From Fervidicola ferrireducens (lineage in GTDB: Bacteria > Bacillota > Thermosediminibacteria > Thermosediminibacterales > Thermosediminibacteraceae), in assembly GCF_001562425.1 (NCBI RefSeq), contig NZ_LOED01000016.1, forward strand, positions 1-54,116: a stretch of DNA of 54,116 nucleotides, read 5' to 3'. Made by a program: the position numbers and the translations under genes. Below, piece after piece: positions 1 to 7,862 of this stretch; position 1 is the stretch's first letter; every line of letters begins with the position of its first letter. The notes under the pieces were generated by a model that was given only the letters and a program-made list of their open reading frames with translations, made no database searches and was not told the origin of the DNA.

Positions 1-2
1 TA

Positions 3-1072
3 GAGCGAGATGAAGTGCCACCTGCTGTATTTGGCGGCAAGAAAAACTTGCTCCTCCTGCAAGAAGGGAAACTATCCAAAGAGGAGTGGCGGGAATTACG
101 GTCAAACACTCCTTTTACTACGTAGGCCAGGCCAACCAGAAGGGACTGGAAGGCCAGTATGGTAATGCCAACACGGAAGTGGTCTTCGACGAGGTTACCG
201 ATTTCTTCCGCCTCAACGTCTACATACCGCCGGAGCCGGAAAATAAAGACGGCCGCCGGAGGAAAGAAGAAGACTGGGTCACGGTGCCCCTGGAAATACC
301 TGTTCGTTACAGGGCCATACTCCTGCAACACCTTTTGAGAGCCGGTGCCTATACGGTAAGGGTAGTCCGCAAGGACGGAAGGTTCGATTGCTTTATTTCC
401 TTTCCCCTGGGCGACGACGTACCTGTAAAAAAAGACTTGCCTATGGTAGGGATAGACTTAAATCCCGATGTGGTGGCTGTAACCGTGACCCTGCCGGACG
501 GCAATTTTCATATCTCACGCTGTTTCTGGTGTCCCGAACTGGTCTACGTTTCCCATGAAAAACGGGAGCGGATAGCCGGAAACCTTGCTAAAGACGTAGC
601 CGAATGGCTGAAATCGCTGGGTATAAAGCAGGTAGCCCTGGAAGAGCTGTCCTTTGCCCAGGGCCACGATACCAACCGCCTCTTCAATCGGATAACTCAC
701 AACTTTTGCAAGAAACTCCTTTTCAACCGGATTGTCGTGGCTTTGAGGAAGAGGGGTATCGCAGTCTTTACCGTATCTGCCAGATTTACTTCCCTTATTG
801 GTTATTTCAAGTATTCGGAAGCTTATGGGCTGTCTGCTCACCAGGCTGCAGCCCTTGTGATAGCCCGAAGGGCTCTTGGATTTGCGGAGAGAATGCCCCG
901 GGAACTCTTGAGGAGACTTTCGCCTAAGGAAGGATGGAAGCCCTTCGAGCTCTGGGGCAAGCTCTTCGGTCTCTATAAGGCCGCCCGGAAACGGGCCGTA
1001 AGGGAAGACAGGATATTCCGGGGCTGGAGCCCCAGAAATTGGCTGTCCTTTATGTTCGGCGAAGCAGGGTAA
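3..1072 (+). pseudogene. tnpB: TnpB-related RNA-guided endonuclease, frameshifted
   Basis: TnpB proteins are RNA-guided RuvC-like nucleases carried by IS200/IS605 and IS607 elements. The long frame runs from a GTG at 86 to 1072 (328 codons). RuvC motif I is visible as GIDLNPD near residue 124, and motif II as the Glu in ALEELSF near 188. At the usual motif III position the sequence is GLSAHQAAALVIARR, without the usual Asp, in both copies in this window. Sequence 3-116 encodes a plausible N-terminal extension in another frame (ERDEVPPAVFGG... to SNTPF) that would join SFYYVGQ if the run of four T at 113-116 had five. The intact parent therefore probably lost one T and the 86 start is artificial. 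A working shorter protein is possible but unlikely. The start of the gene lies outside the window. Confidence 0.75.
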
Positions 1073-1424
1073 GGTATCATTACCTTTTTAAGCCTGCCGC
1101 TCTTCCCTGCCGAACTTCCCGGGAGTCCGGCAACACCCTGTGGTGGGGGTTAAGGGGTGGCGGGCAGGCGGGGTAACTCCCCCTCCCGGTATGTGCCTTA
1201 GGGCTAAAGCTCGAGGGACGGAAAACGCTGGGAAGCAGCCTGGCAGCCAGAGGCCTAAAGCCGGGGGAATACGGGTCTCCCCTGTTTAATAGGGGTGCTG
1301 GGCTGGCCAGACGGTGATGGAGGTAGCCGTCGGCTCCAACAGTATAATGCTCGTTGGGGTCTGCACAATGAGTACCTAACAAAGTTATAGATTGTTTAGC
1401 TTTGTATAGGGAAAATTGACCTCC
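1073..1424 (+). ncRNA. TnpB element right end, candidate omega RNA region
   Basis: This GC-rich noncoding stretch runs from the tnpB stop to the element end. It is almost identical to 53281-53628 in the other copy, although it encodes nothing obvious. It contains many short self-complementary blocks, for example CCCCTGTTTAATAGGGG and GTAGCCGTCGGCTCC. In studied TnpB systems the guide RNA (omega RNA/reRNA) comes from the 3' end of tnpB plus the right end, with the guide supplied by flanking DNA. By position and conservation this region would be the scaffold, and hyuA sequence after 1424 the guide. No expression evidence exists in the sequence itself. Confidence 0.4.
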
Positions 1425-1884
1425 CGAAGCTACCGTAAAGATGGGGTAGTTCACGGCGTAATCCGCCGACATTACGGTGCCATCGTTTTGAACTATGAAA
1501 AGCGGTGCATCTATGCCGCGCTCCCTCACGGCTTTTTTCAGTGCATCCACTGCCTTTCTCATGACGGTTATAACCGAAGCGTTCAATATCGTGGAATTTT
1601 CCCTTTCTAGAAGCGATATTGAAGCGATGTGGTTCGAAAGGGTTATAGGTATATCCCCTAATTCCTCCCGGATTATTTCAGCAGCCCTTTCCTCCTGATC
1701 GGGGATCATCGGCGAAAAGACTCCGGTAATCGCTATGGAATCCACTTTGCCGGCGATCTTGCCGCAGGCCTGCCTTATAGCCTCTTCGTCCAGTGGAACT
1801 ATGTCCCTGCCGTCGTATTCTTTACCGCCGCGCACGATAAAGATATTGTCCGTCCCGCCAATAGCCTCTTTTGCGTTAGTGGTG
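1425..1884 (-). pseudogene. hyuA: Hydantoinase/oxoprolinase A family fragment
   Basis: The frame reads RGGKEYDGRDIVPLDEEAI, then FSPMIPDQEERAAEII, LLERENSTILNASVI, IVQNDGTVMSAD and TVASGG, the conserved middle of HyuA-type ATP-dependent hydantoinase/oxoprolinase proteins. Family members are about 500-700 residues; only about 140 remain. The N-terminal ATP-binding part is missing: upstream the frame passes through a short TTNAKEAIGGTDN stretch and stops making sense near 1884, where a plus-strand permease fragment begins. The 3' part is cut at 1424 by the TnpB element, within the motif that normally reads SGP. Both ends are broken, so this is a remnant. The family assignment is good; the substrate is unknown. 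Confidence 0.75.
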
Positions 1885-1885
1885 T

Positions 1886-2104
1886 GTGTACTTCTTCGTC
1901 TCCAATAGAAACTTTGTGCGCAAGGAAGGAATCTACTGGCCCGGTGTAATTTCCGCCCTGATAGGAGGACTTATAGCGTGGAAGAGCAAATTCTTCATCC
2001 CTGCCTTAAATGGGATGATCGTAAGCGGTATTATTTATTACTGCTACCACAAGATTTTAGGGCTTACTATCTCTAATGAAAAAAATAATTCAGTGAAGAC
2101 TTAA
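1886..2104 (+). pseudogene. C-terminal fragment of an NCS1-like (cytosine/purine) permease
   Basis: This 72-codon frame has an apparent GTG start but no ribosome binding site. It encodes YFFVSNRNFVRKEGIYWPG followed by two hydrophobic segments (GVISALIGGLIAW and ALNGMIVSGIIYYCYHKI), matching the last transmembrane helices of nucleobase permeases of the CodB/NCS1 type. An in-frame stop lies just upstream at 1877. A full permease has about 400-450 residues, so over 80 percent is missing. It lies head to head with the hyuA fragment; hydantoinase and nucleobase permease genes often occur together, so the two may be debris of one catabolic cluster. The family call is by pattern only. Confidence 0.45.
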
Positions 2105-2131
2105 AAAAGGGTGCAACAGCGCGTTGCACCC
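2103..2131 (-). terminator. Rho-independent terminator of queT-queF
   Basis: On the minus strand a perfect 9-bp stem (GGGTGCAAC/GTTGCACCC) with a 5-base loop is followed by six T. It starts six bases after the queF stop codon, which is where the operon transcript should end. Confidence 0.85.
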
Positions 2132-2136
2132 TTCAT

Positions 2137-2535
2137 TTACTGCATCGTGCCGTACTTCGCCACAACCCTGGTCGATATGCCGCCCCTTGCCAGAAACTCT
2201 CCTATAACCTCCATGTACTTCGGCTCGAGGAGCTTTACGAGATCGTCCAATATCCTGTTTACCGCGTGCTCCTGGAGTATACCTATATTCCGGTAGGAGG
2301 TGAGGTAATACTTCAGGGACTTCAACTCCACCAGCTTCTCGCCTGGAATATATCTTATGGTGAGCCTCGCATTGTCCGGAAGGCCCGTCCACGGGCAGAC
2401 AGAAGAAAATTCCTCCGTAATGTATTCGATAACCGTGTCCCTGCCGGGATATTCATACTCTATCGCTTCCAAAACCTCGGTATCGATCTTTTCATAGCCG
2501 TAAATGTCGAACCTTCTTTTCCCGTACTTATCCAT
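2137..2535 (-). CDS. queF: NADPH-dependent 7-cyano-7-deazaguanine (preQ0) reductase
   Basis: QueF reduces the nitrile of preQ0 to the amine preQ1 in queuosine synthesis, in the cytoplasm. The 132-residue product is the short (YkvM-type) form. Visible signatures are [15 protein letters not shown], with the catalytic Cys47 and Asp54 at the expected seven-residue spacing, then [15 protein letters not shown] (the QueF motif for NADPH binding) and [11 protein letters not shown]. The ATG sits in ATGGATAA and overlaps the end of queT by 8 bp, so the two genes are translationally coupled. Expression should follow the preQ1 riboswitch upstream of queT, and a terminator follows directly. Confidence 0.95.
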   Translation of the reverse strand: MDKYGKRRFDIYGYEKIDTEVLEAIEYEYPGRDTVIEYITEEFSSVCPWTGLPDNARLTIRYIPGEKLVELKSLKYYLTSYRNIGILQEHAVNRILDDLVKLLEPKYMEVIGEFLARGGISTRVVAKYGTMQ

Positions 2536-3007
2536 TCACAAATCCTCCTCTCTTCTTCAATACCTGCTCCATAACGACACAACCCGAAACCAACAGCACA
2601 ATTTCGGCTGCCGAGACGCTCAAAAAGGTATGAAAAAGCGGGAATCCTGCTGAGACCTTTAACGTTACGGCCACCGAAGCGGAAATCCAGAGAGCTATGA
2701 AGACGGCGCCTAAGATCCTCCGGGTGTACCTTCCCACGTAGTAGCCCAACGTGCATCCTATTAAATTGCTAAGAGGCATGAACAAAAGCTCCATAGGACC
2801 TGCATAAGGGCTGAACAAATTCGCCAGGAAATTCCCCACCATCATGGATACGGCGAACTTTTTGTCGAAGGTGGAGATGGGCTTTATTATCTCGCCCAAC
2901 CTGAACTGGGAGGGAAGGTAGGAAAAGGATGATGAAGCGAGGGTCAAAACTGCGTAAATGCAGGCGACCAGAGAAATTTGGACTACATCGCTCATTCTTT
3001 TGTACAT
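2528..3007 (-). CDS. queT: Queuosine precursor transporter QueT (ECF S component)
   Basis: QueT is the substrate-binding membrane subunit of an energy-coupling-factor transporter for queuosine precursors. The 159-residue product is strongly hydrophobic, with about five or six predicted membrane segments. It carries the family signatures [10 protein letters not shown] and [21 protein letters not shown] chose the ATG at 3007 (MYKRMSDVV) and not the longer frame to 3055, because AAGGAGG lies just upstream and the longer frame would run through the riboswitch. It overlaps queF by 8 bp. The ECF A/A'/T subunits are not in the window and are usually shared and encoded elsewhere. Confidence 0.88.
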   Translation of the reverse strand: MYKRMSDVVQISLVACIYAVLTLASSSFSYLPSQFRLGEIIKPISTFDKKFAVSMMVGNFLANLFSPYAGPMELLFMPLSNLIGCTLGYYVGRYTRRILGAVFIALWISASVAVTLKVSAGFPLFHTFLSVSAAEIVLLVSGCVVMEQVLKKRGGFVNG

Positions 3008-3014
3008 AAAAAAT

Positions 3015-3051
3015 CCTCCTTGTTTTTTTAACCGGGGTAGCCGCGACCCGG
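3015..3051 (-). promoter_or_regulatory. preQ1-I riboswitch (translational control of queT-queF)
   Basis: The minus strand reads CCGGGTCGCGG-CTACCCCGG-TTAAAAAAACAAGG. This follows the known T. tengcongensis preQ1 aptamer (CUGGGUCGCAG-UAACCCCAG-UUAACAAAACAAGG as I recall it), with compensating changes in the P1 stem. The A-rich tail runs into AAGGAGG, the Shine-Dalgarno of queT, so ligand binding should hide the ribosome binding site and lower translation. Confidence 0.93.
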
Positions 3052-3119
3052 GCAAGCCTTAGCTTGCTTACTTTATTTTATCAAGGAATTTGAAACATAG
3101 CAATAGAAGCTTTTATCCA

Positions 3120-4073
3120 TTACACCGTCCTGGCAGGTTCTCCGTGCACAGTCGCCCTGCAGTGGATTCTCTCCTCAATCAGCCTTTCGATCTTTTCCGA
3201 AAGTTCATGGGCCTCGTAAAAGTTAAGTGTGCTGTCCATGACGACGTGAAGGGAAATTTCCTTGTACGCCCCGTAGTCATGGATGAAAACCTTGTGGACA
3301 TCGATTACTCCCGGAAACGAAAGGGCAGCCTCCTTAACTTTCCTTACCATCTCTTCTTCCCACATCTCCCCTATGAGCTTTGAGCAGGAATCGTAGGCCA
3401 TAGTCCCTCCCGTATATACAATCAGGGCTGACACCAAAAAGCCGAATACGGCATCTATTCTGTAGTACCCGTATTTGGAAAAGATTATCGCCACCGCCAC
3501 CAATACCGAAGCGATGGCATCGGTCCTGTGGTGCCACGCATCTGCAATCAAAGCTCCTGCCGATATCTTGTTACCTAATTCTATGGAAAACCTGCTCATC
3601 CATTCCTTGAAAACCGCCGATGCCAGCATGAATACCGCAACCAAAATGCTCCCCGCTACTTTTTCGTTGGCCAAAAATCTTTCATAAGATGATTTGCCGA
3701 ACTCAAAACCCACAAATATGAGCATGAGTGCTATAAGAAGTGATGCCAAAAACTCAATCCTTCCGTGCCCGTAAGGATGCTTTTCGTCCGGTGGAGCGGC
3801 GGAGAATTTGAAGCCCAAAAGCACCACTGCAGAAGTCAACACATCCGATGCGGTATGGACAGCGTCAGCTATAAGCGAAATGCTGTTCATCACAAAACCT
3901 AAAATAAGCTTTATCGCCGCGAGGACAACATTGCCTATTATACTGACCCAGCTTTCCAAATAGGCTATTTTCCTCCGCTCCTCTGGATTCGTTATCTTAC
4001 GATTGGAAGGATCTAGCTTCAATAATTTTAATATCAAATAATCCGTGCTTTTCTGAATAAACCTATTGAACAA
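3120..4073 (-). CDS. Cation diffusion facilitator, probable Co/Ni efflux pump
   Basis: CDF proteins are proton-coupled divalent-metal exporters in the cytoplasmic membrane. The product (317 residues) has the transporter core with the two metal-site motifs: HTASD in SLIADAVHTASDVLTS (helix 2) and HHRTD in ADAWHHRTDAIAS (helix 5). The HPYGHGRIE loop lies between them. The cytoplasmic C-terminal domain follows from about residue 225. Start: a TTG at 4073 preceded by GGGGAGGG. The NiCo-type riboswitch and terminator upstream suggest cobalt or nickel as the exported metal; the protein sequence alone would not separate these from Zn, Fe or Mn. Confidence 0.92.
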   Translation of the reverse strand: MFNRFIQKSTDYLILKLLKLDPSNRKITNPEERRKIAYLESWVSIIGNVVLAAIKLILGFVMNSISLIADAVHTASDVLTSAVVLLGFKFSAAPPDEKHPYGHGRIEFLASLLIALMLIFVGFEFGKSSYERFLANEKVAGSILVAVFMLASAVFKEWMSRFSIELGNKISAGALIADAWHHRTDAIASVLVAVAIIFSKYGYYRIDAVFGFLVSALIVYTGGTMAYDSCSKLIGEMWEEEMVRKVKEAALSFPGVIDVHKVFIHDYGAYKEISLHVVMDSTLNFYEAHELSEKIERLIEERIHCRATVHGEPARTV

Positions 4074-4138
4074 ACCTATACCCTCCCCGTATAGTCTAGT
4101 CCTTTTGCATTATACCTATACACAACATTCATTACATT

Positions 4139-4172
4139 AAAAAAGACTTGCGGGATGTGAGTCCCGCAAGTC
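4139..4172 (-). terminator. Attenuator terminator of the NiCo riboswitch
   Basis: On the minus strand GACTTGCGGGA, a short loop, and TCCCGCAAGTC form a perfect 11-bp stem followed by six T. Its 5' arm is the 3' strand of the last aptamer stem plus the GGGA junction. Ligand-stabilised aptamer and terminator are therefore mutually exclusive: metal binding should let transcription continue into the CDF gene. Confidence 0.88.
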
Positions 4173-4221
4173 CTTTAGACTTGCTGCGCCAATAAAGGCG
4201 CCCGGCCTTTCGCCTGATCTC
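4159..4221 (-). promoter_or_regulatory. NiCo (czcD-type) riboswitch aptamer
   Basis: The minus strand reads GAG-ATCAGGCGAAAGGCCGGGC, a GCGCC/GGCGC stem, GCA, a GCAAGTC/GACTTGC stem, then GGGA-CTC. The order of short stems around a junction, and the junction elements CAGGC, GCCGGGC, GGCGCAGCA and GCGGGAC, match the czcD/NiCo motif as I remember it (CAGGC..GCCGGGC..GGCAACA..TGGGAC). GAG and CTC close P1. It lies in the leader of a CDF exporter gene, which is the classic setting for this class. Confidence 0.82.
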
Positions 4222-4463
4222 GTTGAAGTTATTTTAACATGGGACAAAAAGGTATGTCAAGGGAATTTGGATTTTTATAAGGGTTGCTAATCTTTTATGT
4301 CATCTATAATGTGGCAAAAAATTCTTTTATGCTGCAAAACATGTAGCTATACCCAAGCCTGGCAAGAAGAGCGAGAAGAGATTTTTAGAAAATGGCACGG
4401 TTGGCAAAAATAAATGAATAAAGACTAGGTTTTCAAGGTCCAACTAAAAAAGGATGTAGATAA
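4222..4463. other. Intergenic region upstream of the NiCo riboswitch
   Basis: This region should carry the promoter of the riboswitch-CDF transcript; I cannot fix the boxes with confidence. A 34-codon plus-strand frame at 4309-4413 starts MWQKILLCCKTCSY but has no ribosome binding site. Nothing else is recognised. Confidence 0.4.
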
Positions 4464-5857
4464 TTATAGCTCAACTTTTTCAAAAAGTTCGGGTATATAA
4501 ACGCTAGTTTTCATCGATTTTTCTATTTCTTTTTTAAAGTTTTCCGAGGCTTTTTCTTCTCCATGAACTATAAATATTTTTCTTGAAATGCCATTTTTTA
4601 TATTTTTTACCCAATTTATAAGTCCTTCGATATCCGCATGACCAGAGAGACCTGCGAGATTGTAAATTTTTGCTTTAACTACCATTTCTTCGCCGAATAT
4701 TCTCACCTTTTTTGCATTATCCAGAATTTTTCTCCCGAGAGTTCCTTCAGCCTGGTATCCTACAAACACTATAGAGGTAGTATCCTTCCAGATGTTGTGT
4801 TTTAAATGATGTTTTATTCTGCCAGCTTCGCACATCCCGCTGGATGAGATAATTACAATGCCATTTTTATCGTTTAATGCCATAGATTCTTCTGCACTGG
4901 AAATTGTGTATAAGTTGTTGAATCTTAATAAATCAAAGTCTTTGCTCAATAGATTAATAGCTTCTTCGTCATAGCATTCTTTGTGCTTTTCATAAATTTC
5001 AAGGGCTTCCCTGGCAAGAGGGCTATCCAAATAAATTTCTACATTAGAGAGTTCTTTTCTCTTTTCTACGTCTATATAATAATTCAGGAAATATAAGATT
5101 TCTTGAGCCCTTCCTACCGAAAACGCCGGAATAATTACGTTTCCTCCCCTTTTCACTGTATTAATAATAATATCATACAATTTTTTGATTTCTTCGGTCT
5201 TATTACCATGCAATCTATCGCCGTAAGTTGATTCTATTATTAAATAATCGCTATAATCGATGTATTCATAGTCCCTGATTATCGGCATATTATTATTTCC
5301 TAAATCTCCAGAAAAAGTTATAAGCACTTCGTTGCTTTTTTCTTTGACCTTCAGAATCACTATTGAAGACCCCAGCAAATGCCCGGCATCTTTAAACATA
5401 ATACAATATTTTCATCAACTTCTATCCACTTGCCGTAAGAGCACTTAATCACATATTCCGGTATTCTCAAGGTATCTTCAATAGTATACAGCGGTTTTAC
5501 TGGTACCAGCCCTTTTCTTTGCCTTTTTTTATTTTGCCATTTGCTTTCCAATTCCTGGATATGAGCGCTATCTTTCAACATTATCTCCATTAAGTCAGCG
5601 GTTGCAGAAGTGGCAAATATGCTACCATTAAAACCTTTTTTAAAAAGCAGGGGTATTCTCCCTATATGATCAATATGCGAATGAGTAACTATTACGAAGT
5701 CCAAATCAGCGGGCTCGAAAGGGAAGGGCTCAAAATTCAATCCGCTCATTTTACCTTGAAACATTCCGCAGTCCACTAAAAATTTTCTTTTATCTGTTTC
5801 AATATAATAGCAGGAACCTGTTACCGTTTTTGCAGCGCCGCAAAAAGTTATCTTCAT
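4464..5857 (-). pseudogene. Beta-CASP metallo-beta-lactamase RNase, single frameshift
   Basis: The product would be a CPSF73-like/RNase J-related nuclease of about 460 residues, the usual length. The first frame (5857 to 5360) has the MBL motif THSHIDHIGRIP and FLVDCGMFQG. The second frame (about 5399 to 4464) has KDAGHLLGSS, TFSGDLGN, IESTYGDR, SVGRAQEILYF, SSSGMCEAGRIKHHL, VGYQAEGTLGRKI and LSGHADIEGL, which are the remaining MBL and beta-CASP motifs. Loss of one A near 5398, in GTATTATGTTTAAAG, would break an original reading VLMFKDAGHLLG. All catalytic motifs are otherwise present, so the mutation is recent or a sequencing error. The ATG at 5857 follows GGGTGAG. The biological substrate is unknown. 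Confidence 0.85.
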
Positions 5858-6027
5858 TATATCTCACCCATTTTTTAAGTTTATACTTGCTGCTTTAAAA
5901 GTTTTTATAGTAAAATATGTTCGACAATAACTGCCTTTTTTCCTCTTCGCTCGTCTATTAAGTCATGTAATTCATTGATTCTTTTGCTAAAATATAAATA
6001 ATGAGTCAAAGCAGGGGGTCTTCCTTT

Positions 6028-7689
6028 ATGAATGATGTGGAACCCAAGAAAATCCTTATTGTAGAAGACAGCAGGCTTAATGCACGGATAACAGCAGATA
6101 TTTTGATTAAATACGGATATGATGTGGAAACGGTGCGCACAGGTGAGGAAGCCGTAGAAAAAGTAAAAAGCGAGCAAAATCTTGATCTCATTCTTATGGA
6201 TATAGAGCTTATGGGTAAATTAGACGGCATAGAAACAGCTCGCTTAATCCAGCAATATAAAGATATCCCTGTTATTTTCCTTACTGCAAATGCAAATAAA
6301 GAAATTATGGAGAAAATCAAGTCGGTTACTGGCTACGGCTACATGCTAAAAGGTGTAGACGAATATGTGCTTATTTCAACAGTTGAAATGGCTTTAAAAC
6401 TTCACGAAACAAATACAACGCTTAAGCAAAGGGAAAGAATGTTCCAATTTTATCATCATCTTTTTGAAAATTCTCCCAATGAAATATACATATTCCACTC
6501 TGAAACATTTAAACTTATCTCTGCAAACCGCAGGGCAAGAGAAAATTTGGGATACAGCTTAGAAGAGCTGAAAGAAATGACCTTCTTTGATTTAAAACCG
6601 GAAATAGACATACAAAGTTTTAAAGAACTTCTCGCTCCTTTATACGAAGGAAAAAGGGAATTTATTATCTTTAACACAACCCAACGCAGGAAAGATGGTT
6701 CTACCTACCCTGTAGAATTACACTTACTGCTTCTAGAATTCGCAGAAGAAAAAGTATATATGGCAATTGTAATTGATGTAACAGAACGGAAAACATTAGA
6801 AAGAGAACTGCAGGAAAGGAACGAAATTTTAAGTGCGATAATGAAATCTGCAAGAGACGCTATTATTATGATTGATGATAAAGGAGATGTTACTTTCTGG
6901 AATCCCGCAGCAGAACAGGTATTCGGCTACACTAAGGAAGAAGTAATGGGTAAAGAACTGCACAGGTTTATGATACACGATGAAAGTCTTTATCAGAGAT
7001 ACAAAGAAGCATTTAAGAAATTCCAATCAAGTGGTAAAGGAAGTGCGGTGGGTAAAACAATTGAATTAAAAACAAAGCATAAGGATGGTCATGAAATTTA
7101 TGTAGAACTCTCACTCTCTGCTGTGAAAATAAAGGATTCATGGCATGCAATAGGAATCCTCCGCGACATAACCGAACGCAAGAAGATAGAAGAAATGATT
7201 TACCTGCAATCTATAACTGACCCATTGACAAATATTTATAACCGTCGCTTTTTCATGCAGATGATGGAACAGGAGATGGAACGTACGCGTCGAAATGGGA
7301 AGCCTTTTTCCCTCATTATGTTTGACATAGACCATTTTAAAAGTGTAAACGATCGTTTTGGTCATGCTGCAGGAGACATGGTTTTAAAAAGCATTGCTGA
7401 TACGGTAAAAAATAGGATACGTAAAACAGACTGCTTTGCGCGCTGGGGCGGAGAGGAATTTATAATTCTATTGCCTGAGACTTCTTTAAAAGATGCGGCA
7501 GGTTTAGCAGAAGAGCTGAGGGAAAAACTGAGCAATATGACATTGCCGGAAGTAGGACACATAACTGCAAGCTTTGGGGTGGCAAGTTTCAGGCCATCGG
7601 ATACAATCGATACCATTCTCTTGCGTGCAGACGACATGCTTTATGAGGCAAAGGCAGCCGGAAGGAATTGTGTGAAAATAGAAAAATAA
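6028..7689 (+). CDS. REC-PAS-PAS-GGDEF diguanylate cyclase
   Basis: A soluble signalling protein of 553 residues that should make cyclic di-GMP from two GTP. Residues about 5-120 form a receiver domain: KKILIVEDSR with acidic E13/D14 and the phospho-acceptor D58 in LILMDIE. Two PAS domains follow (about 140-260 and 270-390; both end in the PAC-like VTERK/ITERKK motif). The GGDEF domain occupies about 395-550, starting DPLTNIYNRRFF, with the active-site RWGGEEF and an upstream RKTD matching the RxxD inhibitory site at five residues. I chose ATG 6028 over 6001 because GGGGG lies about 10 bases upstream; the nine extra codons have no ribosome binding site. No membrane segment and no partner kinase gene are visible nearby. 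Confidence 0.92.
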   Translation: MNDVEPKKILIVEDSRLNARITADILIKYGYDVETVRTGEEAVEKVKSEQNLDLILMDIELMGKLDGIETARLIQQYKDIPVIFLTANANKEIMEKIKSVTGYGYMLKGVDEYVLISTVEMALKLHETNTTLKQRERMFQFYHHLFENSPNEIYIFHSETFKLISANRRARENLGYSLEELKEMTFFDLKPEIDIQSFKELLAPLYEGKREFIIFNTTQRRKDGSTYPVELHLLLLEFAEEKVYMAIVIDVTERKTLERELQERNEILSAIMKSARDAIIMIDDKGDVTFWNPAAEQVFGYTKEEVMGKELHRFMIHDESLYQRYKEAFKKFQSSGKGSAVGKTIELKTKHKDGHEIYVELSLSAVKIKDSWHAIGILRDITERKKIEEMIYLQSITDPLTNIYNRRFFMQMMEQEMERTRRNGKPFSLIMFDIDHFKSVNDRFGHAAGDMVLKSIADTVKNRIRKTDCFARWGGEEFIILLPETSLKDAAGLAEELREKLSNMTLPEVGHITASFGVASFRPSDTIDTILLRADDMLYEAKAAGRNCVKIEK

Positions 7690-7862
7690 GATTTAGATGC
7701 TGGCGAATTGGAGGAAGTAAAAGAGCACGTAAAGATGATGGGAGTGCTCAAATACCGCCTGCTGGGAATGAGCACTCTCTGAAAGGGCGGACTATAAATA
7801 GCCCAGCCTTCCGGACTTGTGCACTTTTGCACAGTTTGGATGACCAGGGCAAAGCTCATCCT

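Larger units (their letters stand above)
1..1424 (+). mobile_element. TnpB-type IS200/IS605-like element, left copy (5' end outside window)
   Basis: The element holds a tnpB gene followed by about 350 bp of GC-rich noncoding sequence. Its right-hand limit is set by comparison with the inverted copy at 53281-54116: the copies agree through GGGAAAATTGACCTCC (ending at 1424) and then diverge into hyuA sequence here and cas3 sequence there. No tnpA is visible, so it is either a non-autonomous TnpB-only element or its tnpA lies outside the window. The tnpB is frameshifted in this copy. Confidence 0.8.

Noticed and set aside
1080-1424. Minus-strand extension of the hyuA fragment through GTHCADPNEHYTVGADG, and the matching plus-strand frame at 53323-53646
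   Set aside because: This is the noncoding right end of the TnpB element read in an open frame; it occurs identically beside unrelated genes.
4309-4413. A 34-codon plus-strand frame starting MWQKILLCCKTCSY with a CxxC pattern
   Set aside because: No ribosome binding site, no recognised family, and it lies in the leader region of an opposite-strand gene.
5905-6000. Minus-strand tail KRINELHDLIDERRGKKAVIV that looks protein-like
   Set aside because: It overlaps the cyclase start region, has no plausible start and could not be assigned; it may be a remnant, but the support is too thin.
7782-7862. Possible GEMM (cyclic di-GMP) riboswitch before the deacetylase gene, from the phrase CAGGGCAAA beside two hairpins
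   Set aside because: Only one short element matches; the rest of the GEMM-I pattern, including the receptor loop and the second stem, is absent.
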